Positions 1 to 13,260 of a stretch of 64,000 nt of DNA are shown in pieces (positions within the stretch are counted from its first letter, which is position 1; each line of letters starts with the position of its first letter). A program made the translations under genes and the position numbers. Source of the stretch: Cercis canadensis (lineage: Eukaryota; Streptophyta; Magnoliopsida; Fabales; Fabaceae); NCBI GenBank assembly GCA_003255065.1, contig QAOA01000289.1, forward strand, positions 281,564-345,563. Reading direction: 5' to 3'. The notes below the pieces were generated by a model. The model ran no database searches and was not told the DNA's origin. It saw only the letters and a list, made by a program, of their open reading frames with translations.

Positions 1-889
1 AAAGACCCCCCCCCCCCCCTTTTTTTTTTAATCATCGCAGGAACGGCAATAAAGCATCAGTAATTTTTAAATCTGGTAGCTTTTTTCGGTATAGGAATAA
101 AAGTGATAAATGGTTTTAATTTTTCGAGTGGGGAATCAATTGAGCTTGATTCATTTGTTAATGCAAATTTTGTGATTACCCAGGCTTTTCTGATTCGCTG
201 ATTGTTCTCAAGAAGCTTTTTATTTATTTATTTATTTTTGATTGTTTATCGATACCTGAATTTTTTCGTAGTTTGCAGTTTGTATTGATTATCATAGTAG
301 TTTGTCAATTAATTAATATGGCTTAACCCATATAAGTTTTATTTTAGAAATTCCCTGCTGATGCTATAATTATACTTTGTTAGGATAAAAAAAAAAAGTT
401 AGGGAACACATAGAGGCCCTCAACTATATGTAGCTATTAGCTTTATTCTGCAATTTCTGGGTTGAAATGATGTCTATTGGATTTATCTTATTGTACTCTC
501 AAGTTGACTGTGTTTGGTGAGTGAGGTAAAGCTATAAAAGCTTAAAATTAAAATTTCACATGTCACAACTAACATGTTTTTGAATCCAACTTTTGCTCCA
601 TCCATTGACGAGTGATGATATTCCTTTAACTTTTCTGTGTGTTTGGTAAACTTTCTTAAGTGCAGGTTGGGTGGCATCATAACAGGGATCTATATAGGGA
701 TGTCTTAGTAGAATCATAATTGTTTTCAGTCATTCTAGCGAGGAAACAAAATTTAGTATGGCTTGAATTTCTGTGCATGAACCATGTTAATTTGTCTCAT
801 ACTTGTCAAAACTTGAGGACAGCCATTTGAGAGATGTTTAAAGAGAGTGGCTGATACAGGGAGTGACATGCTTTAATTGTGTTTTTTAG
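1..889. other. 5' flank or leader of the first RING gene
   Basis: No coding sequence is seen here. The stretch opens with a C-run followed by a T-run. It ends in a pyrimidine-rich tract and AG immediately before the ATG of the next gene, which looks like an intron acceptor. Part of this stretch is therefore probably a 5'-UTR intron, and the leader exon lies upstream here or outside the window. Confidence 0.5.
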
Positions 890-3877
890 ATGGAAGATCA
901 TCCAACTGAACTTCAGGTAGATTCTGCAACAGACTTTCAGAAAGCCAGTGAGGAATCATCTTTACCATGTTGTACAGAAGCTAGGATTAACAGCACACAT
1001 AGCGAAACTGCAACCTCATCTGATACCAGGATTGGATTCAGTGAGAATATTATCTTTGAAGGTTCTGCAAGAAATGTTGCCACTGGTAATCGGAGGAATT
1101 GCCTGTGCGAAACTAAGGAGCTAGTTCCTCCTCGTAAGGTAAGTGCTGATCATGAATCTTTTAGAGAAAGTATCAACACAGCTAGTACTTCATTTGTAGA
1201 ACAGCAGTCTTCAGATCCAGTCTCTGTTAATGTTTCTGCTAACAAGGATGCTGTCGATAACATTGGTAATTCAGTGGATAATGGTGTCAGTCAAATCTCC
1301 TGTGAGACAATGCGTCCAAGGAGCTCAACCGCTCAAGAGCATGGAGGTTCCAGTTCTGATGAAATTTCTGTTGAGAATCCCATGGGTGCAGTTTTAGCTG
1401 TCCAGAATCCTGTTTCCAGTCCTGTTGCTCATGTTTCCAATTTACCAGTAACATCTCAGCTTCCAGAAAATGAACCCCGTCAAGAGTCAATTCCTTCAGG
1501 TTTAGGACTTATTATGTCCAATAGGGAAAGAGGACAGGGAACTGAAAATGTGCTTCATCTTGATGTGGTCACTATATCTTCCAACATTTTGTCTGGTGGC
1601 AATGCTGATGCCAGTGATCATGATGCCAGAAGGAATGGTAGAAGACTATTTTGGGATGCTTTTTCACGACGTAGTTCTAGAAGGCTAGGTGATTCTCCAA
1701 CCATTGTTTTTTCAGCTGGTGACACTGATGATCCAGGAGCCCATGATCGATGGCTTCTTGATTTGAGTGGTGATTTCTCAAATGATGGGGTTGGAGGTGA
1801 ATCTGGATACATAGGAAGTAGAATTCACAGATTGAATGAACGAATGCGGCACTCAAGATCAGAGGTAATACTCAATATTTGACTATAGAATGCTGCTAAT
1901 TGCTTATATTACCTATTTGCTTCCAATAAATGGATTTGTGTTCCCTCTTGTTTAACTTAAGCTGTTTCTGCATAACTTTTTATAGATCTGGGAAAGACTT
2001 CGTGGAGGCCTTGATGAGATTGGTCGTTGGAATTCTTCTTGTCCATTGGGACTCCACCCTGATGGCATGTGCCCATGTGATTCCTTCCCAATGACTGAAG
2101 AATCTAGCACCCGAGCAAGTATATCAAGAATAGTCATGCTTGCTGAAGCTTTGTTTGAGGTTTTATCCTTCTCTCAACTGCCATGTTTTCTGTTTGCTTC
2201 TAGTTTTGTTCTTTTTAGCTTTCTGCCCTTTTGCATTATTTTCCTGAATTGTTTGAGCTCTATACATATTTGATCTTCTTGCTTTTTATTTTCTGCATGT
2301 AACTTTAAGTTGATTCTTGCTCATGGTCAATTGGTTATAGGTTATCATGATTCAATTGACTCACACATTTTTGGTGGATGCTCTAATGCTTTTTTTTTTT
2401 TTTTTGGGTTCTATTAGGCCTTGATTTCTATACTTAACATTGAATTGTATCTATCTCTCCAGAATCAAGTTTTAGTGCTAGGATACGAGCCAATATATGT
2501 TAATCTAGTATGTATCTTTCCATTCCATCCCAGTACTCATCATACACAAATTCTTTTCTCTCCTTGTATCATTCTGTGCTTTTTATTGGGGTTGATAATA
2601 CAGCCATGAATTTAATTGTATATATTCGTTCTTTGCTACTGTGAGTATGCAGTTCTTTATATCCTGTAAATAAAGAATGGGCAGAATGGAAGCTTCAATG
2701 AGACAAATGTTCAAATTAAATCAGAATGTTATTCCATTCTTTGTTTCAAAATTACAATATTCCATTTGTTGTAAAGACGTATTCATACTCTTAAACTTCT
2801 CCTTTTTTTCTCCTCGTGTACAATATTTCCTACTGTGTAATCACATTTTTAATTTTACTTCATATATGATCTAGCTGTGATACTTGGATATCTTCAAGTG
2901 ATCTCTCGTGTAAAATGATTCATAATTGGAAGCCCCTGATATCAAGTAAATGAAGCATGCTCAGATCTTGAAATGGTGGTGGGAATGTGTTATTATGCTT
3001 GGTGCAGCTGTATTGTCCATATAATACTCTGATTTTTGTTGATTGATCTTATCTGATTTAAAATTGCTTCTTTGGGCATCATTATTTGACCAAAAATGAT
3101 ATATTATATGTATACTTGGCTATTGGACGGAGAGGATCTGATATGTAGAACTTTACCAATTGGCAACTTATTCATCCTTTTTGCAGGTTTTGGATGAAAT
3201 CCATCGCCAACCTGTTTCACTTTCCCTATCCATGGTTTCACTCCCAGCACCAGAATCAATTGTTGACTCTTTTCCTCTGAAATGTCATAAGAAGGCTGAC
3301 GCAACTAATGGTGGCAATGATGCTGAACAGTAAGTTTCTTTTTCCATTTATTTTAAGCAAATATGTGCACGTAGATCAGATCAAACAGAACCCTGGGGAA
3401 GGCGTCTCAATGTGGGTTTTTTTCGTTGGTCGCTTTTCCGTGAGTATGTGTTAGTGTCATCAAGGTTAATTAGTTTTTCATGGATTTATGCCAGTATGAG
3501 AAATTTTATTTATTAATTTATTTGGATTTTATGTAGCAGTTGAAAATTGCTATTGTTAGTTCTGTTTACCCATGGTGGTTAATAATTAATCATTTTGCCA
3601 GATGTTACATATGCCTGTCGGAGTATGAAGAAGGAGATAAAATAAGAGTGCTTCCTTGCAGCCACGAGTATCATATGTCATGTGTCGACAAGTGGCTTAA
3701 AGAGATACATGGGTATTGTCATTGCAACCTTGACTCTCCATTATTGTCCTTTCTTTCCCATTATATAAGTAATCATTTTTCCCTTTTCATTACAGGGTAT
3801 GTCCTCTTTGTCGTGGGAATGTTTGTGGAGGGTTCACTGACTCTTCTGCCTCTAACACAGAAGTTCCATCTCGCTGA
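890..3877 (+). CDS. RING-H2 finger E3 ubiquitin ligase, 5 coding exons
   Basis: Predicted E3 ubiquitin ligase of 494 residues. Exons read as 890-1864, 1986-2159, 3187-3329, 3602-3712 and 3796-3877; all introns are GT-AG and phases match. The first about 420 residues are Ser/Asn/Asp-rich and look disordered, with no domain I recognise. The C-terminal RING-H2 is split over the last two exons. It begins CYIC, continues with 14 residues to CSHEYHMSC, and ends CPLC 11 residues after that cysteine. It gives the Cys3-His2-Cys3 zinc pattern, and the LPCSH and W of DKWL are the usual E2-contact positions. The ligase role is known for the fold; substrate and location are unknown. The ATG directly follows an AG acceptor, so an upstream leader exon is likely. 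The gene converges on the next one. Confidence 0.9.
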
Positions 3878-4888
3878 TAAATGTACATATGAATGTAAAT
3901 ATGAGCATCTTTTTGCCGTTGGCAATGATATGTATAAAACAGCTTATTTCTACGAGTTATATAAAATGAGATTTTGTATTTTAATTTCGTTATGCTTCTC
4001 AAATTCCTTTACCGAAATTTATAGCCACTGCATGGTCCAGAAATTTGCAGTTCCATAGATATTTGCTTATGGAATTCACAGACCGGAGATGGAGATACTT
4101 GATCTACGCCAGAATCCATATCATGACCCTTTGGTGATCCTTGGGGCATTGTTTGGGGAATCAGTTGGTTGAACTTCTAGTGTCCCCAAATCTTTTTGTT
4201 GTCTTTAACTTGGTTCTGCCAGAGCCTTTTCTTGGTTCTAAATTCTTTTCCCAAACCCAGTCTATGATCTGCTTTCGATTGCATGTTGGTATATCCATCT
4301 ACCAGCAAGTTTATGTACCTTCTGGATTTAGCTTTTTGCAGACAAGGATTTTTGAAATTTCTGAGCACTTTTGCTAGCTGAGTTGGTTTTTTGGACGTAT
4401 TACTTCTATGATCGTGCAATTAGAATTTTGCTGAGTTGCTAGTTGAATATACTGTATAGTTTTACGCTCAAACAAAGCAATAGTATATACTGTTTTGAAA
4501 TTGAAATGCAAATGTTCGAGATTTACAATTAACCTGTAAAATATTTTCCATGGTTAAACTACAAATACCCATCTTACAGGTTTGCGATTTACTGCTTCAA
4601 TAACCAAGGGATCGAGGACAAGAGCCATGGATTGAAAAGAGTGCTTATGGAAATATTGATAGGCTAGAAGGGATTTGAAATTTACTTGAAGAACACTGTT
4701 CTTCATACATTAGCTAATCAATACATACAGATAATCCGAAGAATAGTTACAAATCTTTTAATGGTCTTAAAAATATAGATATTATGCTGCCAAAAGAAGC
4801 TGCGAGCCAGCATTCATTTCCTCTAAACTTCAATTTAACTGGGTTTCCAAAGAAGCTGATCCAGACCTCAGCTTACTTCCACTTACTC
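3878..4888. other. convergent intergenic region with two 3' UTRs
   Basis: This lies between the stop of the RING-H2 gene (+) and the stop of the following minus-strand gene. It should hold both 3' UTRs. No further gene, RNA or repeat is recognised. Confidence 0.5.
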
Positions 4889-6944
4889 TCAGTAACCATG
4901 GGCAAATGGATTGATGTTACTGCTGCGAATTGAAGTATCTTGATGGAAAAGATTTGGGTGAAAGTTTTCGTCGTCTTCAAATGTTGTCCAACGCATTGAG
5001 TTGCTATGCTTTTCTCTGGAATTGTTGCGCTTATTCTCCATTTCTCCAACATGGTCTTTGAATTCTTTCTTCACCACATCCAACACAACGTCACCGTATC
5101 GGTCACACCATGATCTTCAACACAAGAGACACATTTGGAAAACATTGTAAGTAACATACTGTGACTTTTGAATAGATAAATTTGGAAACTTGAAGTAATT
5201 TACAGCAATGAACATCATATAATGTTATGTCCAAAGCACATATAGTGTAAATTTAGGTGTAGAAAGTGCAATTATGTTGACTCACTTGGGAAAGTAATTT
5301 TTCAGCTCGGCCTTGTCCACTGGAAGCTTGGTTGAAATTACTTCCATTTGATCATTCCTGTTTATATACAAATGTTAGCTTTAGTGTCTAAAGAAGTAGA
5401 CATGGAACAAAGTAAGAACAAAAGATGATAATATTAGAGAAAAACGCATACGAAAATTTAAGACTCGGGTTTGTGCTGCTTAGTTCTGTCTGGATTCTTG
5501 ACAGCTCCTTCTTTATCTTCTCCCCCAAAACCTATATATACACAAGAATTGGTTCAAGGTCAAAAACAGCTCAAATTTTTCCTTTTCAAAGGAAATAAGA
5601 TTTATAGCATGAACCAAATGATGAAACTTAAACCTTGTCTATGAAAAAATCAGATGGGGATCCATCAGAATGCAACTTGTTCTTTATCAATTTGGTGTCA
5701 GGTCCCTCCCCGAGTGGCCTTGTAGCAAACTGATTTGAAGCTGAGTAGACCTCACTATCAGACCTCTCATTGAGAGGCAAAGGAGCTGTCTCATCATCCG
5801 AGTCATTTTTCTTCCATTTCTTAAACCCATCAAATCCCCATTGCTTTTTAGCTGATTTTCCTGTTGTTTCCTGTGATTCAGAACCACCATGTCCCTCTCT
5901 CTGCTCCCTATGAAACAAGGTCCTAAATGGTTTCCTCTTCAACTTGTCTGCGTTGTCTGGACCACCACTTTGATTCATGGGCTCTGGAGGAGGACCGCTC
6001 TCTACCATTAAAATTGATCTCCCTTCATTTTCGTTGCCTTTTGACTGAACATCCCAGAAGGGATTCTCCTTGGAATACCCCAATTCATTTCTGGTAGAGA
6101 CAGACGAAGAGAAATTTGATGGAGCCGAGTCCAAATGTAGATTGGGTGAATCGAATATGCTCTTCTCTACTTTGTTCTTGCCGGGTTTGTGGGAAGATAC
6201 AAAGCTAAAAACTGAGGCAGCTCCTTTGACCTGCTTCATAGCTGAACCCTGCTTTGATTTGTTCTTAGAATTTGACTTCTCTTTATTTAACAAGCATTGC
6301 TCATCCTTCAAGTCAATAACCGACCATTCTTCATCGGAATTCTCTTTTGGGTCTCTTGACCCTGCAACGATCACATCTCTGGCTTCAATTTCAGCTCCTT
6401 GTACTGCTAATCTCTGTAGCAAAGGCCTTTTGGAAGAATGGTACTCCTCTTCAGAAATGCATTTGGCATAAAGGAGTTCCTGGAAGCAAAGGAGAATTTT
6501 GTTCAAAATCTAAACTTTAATCTAAGGTTCAACATGTTTTTCTCCTCCTATATGAAATTGACACTTAAAAAAGCAGGTAAATTTAGCTCAGATGAGTGGG
6601 GTTTCAACATTTACAATTACCTGTAAGAATAGCAGCTTATCTCTCAGTATAACTTGATGTTCTTGTTCTGGTGAAGAAGCAATAAGGGTGTCAAGCAAAT
6701 GCGTTCTGAAAGCTGATACCTCATTTTGAAGTAGAATTCCTTCCTTGTGAAGACCCATCAAGTTCAACATCTGGTGGAAAGAGTCCTGCTGCCATTTAAG
6801 ATTATCAGATTGCAGCTTAGACAATTTGTGCTCGGCGGCCGGCAAACACCGTTTCTTGAAGCTAAAAGGAAGAATGGTCTTGCACAGAGAGGTGATTGAA
6901 TCATGGAGAGTTGAGTAGTATGTGGGTGTGTACGAGTAAACCAT
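4889..6944 (-). CDS. plant protein of unknown function, 5 exons
   Basis: Predicted 515 residues. Minus-strand exons read as 6944-6621, 6479-5634, 5531-5452, 5357-5286 and 5114-4889, with GT-AG introns and matching phases. The start is the ATG at 6944; the frame is open further upstream only from a TTG. The N-terminal 140 residues are predicted helical, with a Gln/Glu/Leu-rich stretch leading into SEEEYHSSKRPLLQRLA. The middle is hydrophilic with Ser/Lys/Asp runs and repeated aromatic-basic patches (KPFRTLF, WGFDGFKKWKK). The C-terminal part carries YFPKSWCDRYGDVV followed by a charged helix. There is no catalytic domain, signal peptide or membrane segment. I recall a plant family with this architecture that has no established function, so none is assigned. 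Confidence 0.88.
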
Positions 6945-8539
6945 TGTCAAATTGGTCAAAGTGTTGGATGAAAAAGGCAAATTTTGCTAAATCGAAATGT
7001 TCACTACTTGTGAATTTTGTAGATGAAAAATTGGTATCGAGAATTATGGGTGTATGTCTTTCAACGAAAAAGGCGTTTCTCTAAACAATTGTTGGGGGTT
7101 GTTTTCAGATTTTGAATTTGGGACGGTCCTTGTAAACGGTCACCTGGAACTGAAACTAGCCGTTGCGAGGCGAGGAAAATGCCCATCCACTGGACCACTG
7201 GTCATTCCAAACGGCGTCGTCTCATGCTTTTCCCTATCGTTTATAAAAATATAAAGTTATGAAATTTTGAATGGACTACAGACTACATAGTAGAATCCTG
7301 TAATATATGATGTAATTATAAAATTTAAATGTAAATATTTTGTATAATCACCTAGAGTTTTTTTTATGAATTTTAATTTACTTTTTTATACGTTATCATT
7401 TTTTGTGAACTAAAATATCAAATTAAATAGTTGTGGTTTATGTTTATGTTGGTATTGGAGATATTATTTATTTAAAATATTTTTTTATTATAACTATTTC
7501 ATAGTCAAATTTTAAAGGTAGTGCCTTGGCTTTAGGCCCGATTTGAAAGTAGCGACTTTTTGAAAATTGTTATCCTATAAAATATTGTAAAAGATTTTTC
7601 AAAATTCTACTTTGGTAAAAGATCTTTGCAACACCAAATTAATTAAGTGGAGTCCACTTTCACAAAGGTGCTAATAGAAACAAATATCACAATACAAAGA
7701 TCCAATCAAAAAATAATAAATACGATTGATACTAATCTTAACAATATCTCCATTTGGACCACCTACATCTAATGGTAGATGGTATATATATTATTCCTTA
7801 AATAAGACAATCTATGTTAGATTTTGCATACACATATGTAGTTACCAAATCTTAAAAAATAAACAAAAGCTACAAATGATTGCTTTGCTTCTTGCAGGAA
7901 GATCAAGTGCAGCCTAATCAAAACCCACAACGAGAAAATGTTATTGGAGCCTCTTACGGGTAAAAGATTATGTGTTCATATATATACTCAATTTCAAGGT
8001 GGTGGTGGTGGTGGGGCAAAAGCAGAAAGGACAGATAGTGATACTTGGTGCAATGACATTCACTTACTCTAAAACTTAGAAAACCTTGTCAATTAGAACA
8101 AGTAGTCTTTCCAGCATTATAAGAAAAAGAGACAGGACACCTCTCTCTCTCTCTCTCTAGCAGGAAGAATGACAAGGTCATCTAACTTTCCAGACTCTGC
8201 CTGTTCTCGTGTATCATATTCAAGTAAATGTAAAAACTTTGAAAGGTTGGTAATGTCTACCATAATTATTAATCTGAGAATATATATTTGTTATACGGAT
8301 CAATGGAAAGAGAAGAAAAGTGAGCTTGTTATTGCTCAACTGTCTTTCTACCTTAGTGACTTGATATGAGATAAACTCTTTCATTCTCCTTGCCTATTTT
8401 TGGAATCTTACATCCAAATTATCTTTCTATTGAACATTAGAAATACATTTATATACATAGAGAACATAAATTCAATTAATGACCTTCTCAGTGTAAGTTA
8501 GATGACTACTAGTTATGAGTTATGTTTATACCTTGAGGT
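6945..8539. other. AT-rich intergenic region
   Basis: The first 250 bases are probably the leader and promoter of the minus-strand gene starting at 6944. After that there is AT-rich sequence with a GGT run near 8000 and a CT microsatellite near 8141-8158. No gene is supported. Confidence 0.5.
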
Positions 8540-8732
8540 TAGGGATGACAATGGGGCGGAGCAAGCACTCCCCGTCCCCATGCCCCATGGGCAGATAGTG
8601 ACTTCACCATCCTTGGCCCCAGCATAAAATTACCCGTCCCCATCCTCATACCTTTTTTTGTGCCCCATGCCCATATCCAACTGGGTAAAAATAACAGGGC
8701 CCCATCAAATATGGGGCAAATTGTCATCCCTA
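8540..8732. mobile_element. hAT-type non-autonomous MITE, 193 bp
   Basis: The ends are perfect 13-bp inverted repeats: TAGGGATGACAAT at 8540-8552, and its reverse complement at 8720-8732. The element is flanked by an 8-bp direct repeat, CTTGAGGT, at 8532-8539 and 8733-8740. An 8-bp target duplication with TIRs beginning TAGGG is the hAT superfamily signature. The interior is unusually GC-rich for this region, with repeated CCCCAT and CCCCGTCCCC motifs, and has no transposase. The perfect TIRs and TSD suggest a fairly recent insertion. Confidence 0.87.
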
Positions 8733-9246
8733 CTTGAGGTTAAGAAATTTTCACTTCAAATACAAAACATTTTCTCATAACATATTTTCAATTCCATTTA
8801 GTTTCATGTATTCTCAAATGAGAAAAACTGAACACTATCCAACCCTACACATTGTTTTATTTTAGTTTTTGTTGGTGAAAAATTTAATTATAAACTCATC
8901 TTTAGTTCTTCACTCCACCAAGGAGTAATCAGTGAATGACCTTGAAATATGCAGGATGCATGGTGGTCATGTAATTTGTTATTCCACTATCTAGAGATTT
9001 CAACATGGCCTATAGTGTTATCTCTTAAATGCTAGCTATTACATAGTCTCACTCTTGATTCTTACAAATCACAAACACAAATTGCCTTGATGGCTAAGAA
9101 ACAAAACCAATTAAGCAGTCCATTATCATAATCCCTAATTCCCTCCTAGACAGCAATACTCTCCATCCAAGTTTACAATTGGAAGAAGAAGGTTTCACAG
9201 TTTACAACAATGTACACTAAAAAGTATGGAAAGTGAAATGAAAAAT
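8733..9246. other. intergenic region and 3' UTR of the RING gene
   Basis: AT-rich sequence beside the MITE. The part nearest 9246 is likely 3' UTR of the minus-strand RING-H2 gene. Nothing else is seen. Confidence 0.45.
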
Positions 9247-10062
9247 CTAGTGGGAAATGATAGCATTCCTGCAGCATGGGCAATGAGTGTTATTTTCTAG
9301 CCATGGCTCTAAGCACTTTGAATGGAACCTATGAGCACAGGGGAGGTGGATCAGCCTCTCACCAACCCTAAATACCTCTAAGCAAACTGCACAATCATCT
9401 TGCTCTGAATCCTTCCAGCTCAATTTGGTCCAACTGAACCTCCTTGACCAATTTTTCTTTGACCCATATACTTCTATGTGCAACTCTCCTAACACTGTAG
9501 ATCTGCCTTCTCCACATCTCAAATTCTCTTTGCTGTTTTGCCTAGTAATTAGTAAGCAAAATAGAGTAGAATGAAGATAAATTATTATAACATTACTTGC
9601 AAGCCATAAACAATAAATTAACCATGAGAAAAAGATTTTTTTTTTTTTTGGTTATACCTTTTGTTTTCTGATTTACTTTGTGCTCTTAACCTCTCATCCA
9701 ATCTCTCTTTGGCTTCTCTGGCTGCTCCTCCCAGCTTCCCATCTGGGTGTGCCTGGTATAATATGCTTCTTTGCTGTTCATATTCAAATCCAGAAAGAAA
9801 ATCAATATAAAAACAACAAATAACATCTGCAAGAGAAGAACAGAGAAGGGGATTTGAATCTTAAAGAGGGAAATAGAGAGAGATGGGTATTAACCAGTAA
9901 AGAGAAGGAGGAATGAATAGATTCGTGGTTGCTTGTATACAAACAGAAAGAAGAGCGCCTTGTGGAATTATGGGCAGCCATAGCTGGTGAATCATAGTAT
10001 CCTCCGCTTTTATGGAACCGTCTCCTTCGAGCACATTCAACTCCCGGAAGCATTCCAGCCAT
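9247..10062 (-). CDS. small RING-H2 E3 ubiquitin ligase, 3 exons
   Basis: Predicted 192 residues. Minus-strand exons read as 10062-9895, 9773-9658 and 9541-9247; introns are GT-AG and phases fit. The start is the ATG at 10062 (MAGMLPGVECARRRRFH); the frame is open further upstream but only from GTG. The N-terminus has a basic RRRR patch. Exon 2 encodes a charged helix (AREAKERLDERLRAQ). The C-terminus is a RING-H2: CAVC, 14 residues, CAHRFHSKC, 10 residues, CPCC, eight residues from the end. It is not closely similar to the RING protein at 890-3877, which has a different architecture and no shared N-terminus. An E3 ligase role is a family inference; substrate is unknown. Confidence 0.92.
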
Positions 10063-10330
10063 TGATTTTGTCTCTCTTTTTGAAGACTCCACAAGAGTTA
10101 TGGGAAAAAATATAAGAGACTATCAACACAAGGAGCCTATATCTGTGGAGAGGTTCCCAATTACAGAGAAAAGAGATGCTCTGCTGCTGGAAAACAAAGT
10201 GCAAGATGCGGAGATGGATTAATCACAAAACAAGATTGATTTTTTTGTTTTCCTTTATGTGGCGACCAAAAGGGGAAGCAAACAGAACTGGGTCCATCAC
10301 GCCTTCTCTCTCTTACTTTGTTGAATTTAC

Positions 10331-10531
10331 AGGGAAGGTAAGTAAAAACATACAATAAGGATGTTAAGTGTATAAATTTTAACAATATTTTGAGTTTTTT
10401 TCCTAACAGTTTAAAGTTTTAGAATAAAATTATAATACCATTAAAAGAGAGGGTAAGTAAAAACATACAAGAAAGTTTTGTGTATAAATTACAACAACAT
10501 TTTGAGTTTTCTCCAAATAGTTTTAGCTTTT
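10331..10531. repeat. pair of diverged direct repeats of about 88 bp
   Basis: Copy 1 is at about 10331-10420 and copy 2 at about 10445-10531. They share GGTAAGTAAAAACATACAA, then GTGTATAAATT, then ACA(A)CATTTTGAGTTTT-like stretches in the same order. Copy 1 begins 270 bp upstream of the minus-strand RING gene's ATG, so the duplication lies in its promoter region. A direct tandem duplication with later substitutions explains it. Confidence 0.7.
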
Positions 10532-12626
10532 GATATCAAAGTTTTTGACCAAGTCGTCAAGGCTTGGTTCCTTGAGGAAGGTTCAATGCAGGTGACTTGA
10601 CGTTAAAAATGAAGAAAGAATGAAGGGAGGGAAATGGGAAGGATAATGACAGATGAGGAAGGTGCCATGCAGCTCACTAGCACGATGGAACCTTGAATTT
10701 TTCCAATGCCGTTTACCACAACAACAAAAGTTGAGTCGCGTGAGTCACCAACTCCGGGCGCTCAACCTCATTGAGATTTCATGGAATAACAAAAACTTCT
10801 TTTTATTTTAAAAATTATACAAGTCTTTATTAAATTGTAATTTAAACGTGAACTTTTTGTTATATTAAAGTTCTATAGAAAAAACATTTGTGTAAATATT
10901 GAAATAAAATATGAGAGTCTTTATCATGCTAAAATAGAAAAATAAAAGAGGTTTAAGTAATTTCTAAAATAAACCCAAATGATGGATTATTTCATGTAAC
11001 AGGTATATAATAAAATTTAAAAAAACAAGACATTTGAGAAAGACTTTCCATGTGAATGGTTTTCAGCAAATCTCATTACTACCCTTGTCTCTGTCTCCCT
11101 CCTTTCCATGATCCCACTCTGAACAGCATATAAAATAATGGACTTCAATGGAATATGGACTCTATAATTAAGTGAAAGGAAATATTGTTATGTAAATTTT
11201 TCCTTTTTTGGCCATCTTCTCTAAGTTGAGCTTTAATATATATATATATATTGCAAAGAATCACCACCTATATGATATTCTTGTTTGAAGGGAAATGGAC
11301 GAAGATCCAATATCATGTCACATGGTGGAGCAAGGTTGTCAACTGATAAAGATATTAGAAAAATCTCAATTAGTGAATGATAATTGATATAGCAATACAT
11401 AAAACATTGCTGTAAAGCAAATCTTTCATTTAACAACGGAAGTGGAAAGTATTAGTGTCTACAATTAAAATCTCATGCTTTCGTGGACAATCTTCTTGTC
11501 CCTTCCACCTCATCGCACTTGCAGTGGGTCTAGAAAACCCACCTAGAAGTAGCTAATTCTGGTGGCAAATTAAAGATTTGCATTTATTTTCTCTTGATGT
11601 GAAAAGAGGATTAGAAGTTTTGATTCCTTTGACGTTTGTAATTTTATTTTGATTAATTTGAGCTCGTTAGGTACTTATCAGATCATAATTGTAATTGAGA
11701 ACGAATGTTTGTTGTTGATTGCTCACCTAAAGGCCTAATTATGATTAGAGAGAGTAATCCATTGCATAATGCATCTCCTGTTGCTGATTTTTTATTTTCC
11801 CAGTATTTTGTGTTTTTTGGGCCAACCAGTGGATCAATAGTGGCACATTTGTGAACCTCAAATACGAGTTCTGGGCCTCAACGTATGAACCCGAATTGTT
11901 TGTCAAATCAATTAGTAGACCCGAAAACCATTAATGGATTGAGTCAATATCAACCCATTGGATCATTCACTATGGCCCACCATATAGATATATGGGTCTG
12001 TGGAGAAAAAGGGCCCAATCAAAACTTGTTGGGACTTAATACTTTCAGGAATTCTATAATACTATATAGATATATCATTTTATACTGACGTAGTAAATAT
12101 ACATAATTTTTATATTTTATTAGATACAAAATATAAATTTCAGTGAAAGCTGTTGTCCATAATTGGATCTATGCTCCAAGTATGGTAATAATAATATCCC
12201 CATATTAATATGACTAGTTAAGTTTCAAAGTCTCTTTAATAATTGTCTATGTTTATGTCATTTCAATAGCATATAAGGTCTTCTGTGCAATCCAGCTATT
12301 GGGCTAAAGAAGTGATTGAAAAAAGAGGTTGCACAATGTCATGGTCATCTACAATTGGAACGAAATTTGTTTGATAAAGATTGAAAAGAAACAAAAAAGA
12401 AGTATTATAATGACTAACCTTCATGCAAAGAATTTGGAATGGTTAAAAGATGAGAGCTAGCTTTCTTGTCTTCTATAATGTTAATGGTGATTGGTGAATA
12501 CTGCCCCCTTCGTTAGCAAGTGGTAACTCGTTTTTTCCTTTTAAGCAAGTGATAGACTTTAAGTTAGTCGCCCAAAAAGAAAGGTAAGATTTAAAGTTAT
12601 AAATTATGCTATTTAACGATGTACTA

Positions 12627-12750
12627 TATCACATTAATATTATTTAATTTTTTATTAGATCCACTTAATTTTTTTTTTATAAGACTCANTATCACATTAA
12701 TATTATATAATTTTTTATTAGATCCACTTAATTTTTTTTTATAAGACTCA
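12627..12750. repeat. duplicated contig ends around a single N
   Basis: The 62 bp at 12627-12688 and the 61 bp at 12690-12750 are nearly identical: one base substitution and a T-run length difference. A single N at 12689 separates them. This looks like two overlapping contig ends joined without merging, not a biological tandem repeat. Confidence 0.8.
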
Positions 12751-13260
12751 AATCCTACTATTTTAATTAATGTGACATAATGACATTTGTTGGTATATAA
12801 GTATCTATACAAGTAGATATAAGGCAATTTTCCATTTTGGTGTCCAATTTATCTTTTTTCAAAAATCTAATTCTGTAGATTTATTCATAAATTAAAAATA
12901 AGGGCGATTTTGTAAATTTACTTGTTAAAAAAAAGAGTTTATACTCATATCTCACAAATAGTTCGTTGGGGCAGGGCAGTGAAGCTTGTGACATATGCCT
13001 TAATTTTAAAATAGATAATAGTCTTTTTTTATTATAGACTTTTGCTCAAAAAAAAAATACATAATTTTTTTTTTTAAAAAAAATCTATCCACTTCTTGAC
13101 TGCCCACATTTAAAAATAAAATTACATCATTTAAAAATAAAAATAAAATCATATAAAAAAAAACCACCCATATTCTAAATAAACTATATTATTTAAAAAT
13201 GTTCATTAAAAAAAAAAGCCCCAATATTTCTTGAAAGCAGGATATTTCTTTTGTTTTAGA

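Noticed and set aside
8539..8727. 62-residue minus-strand frame
   Set aside because: Falls entirely within the hAT MITE and encodes nothing recognisable.
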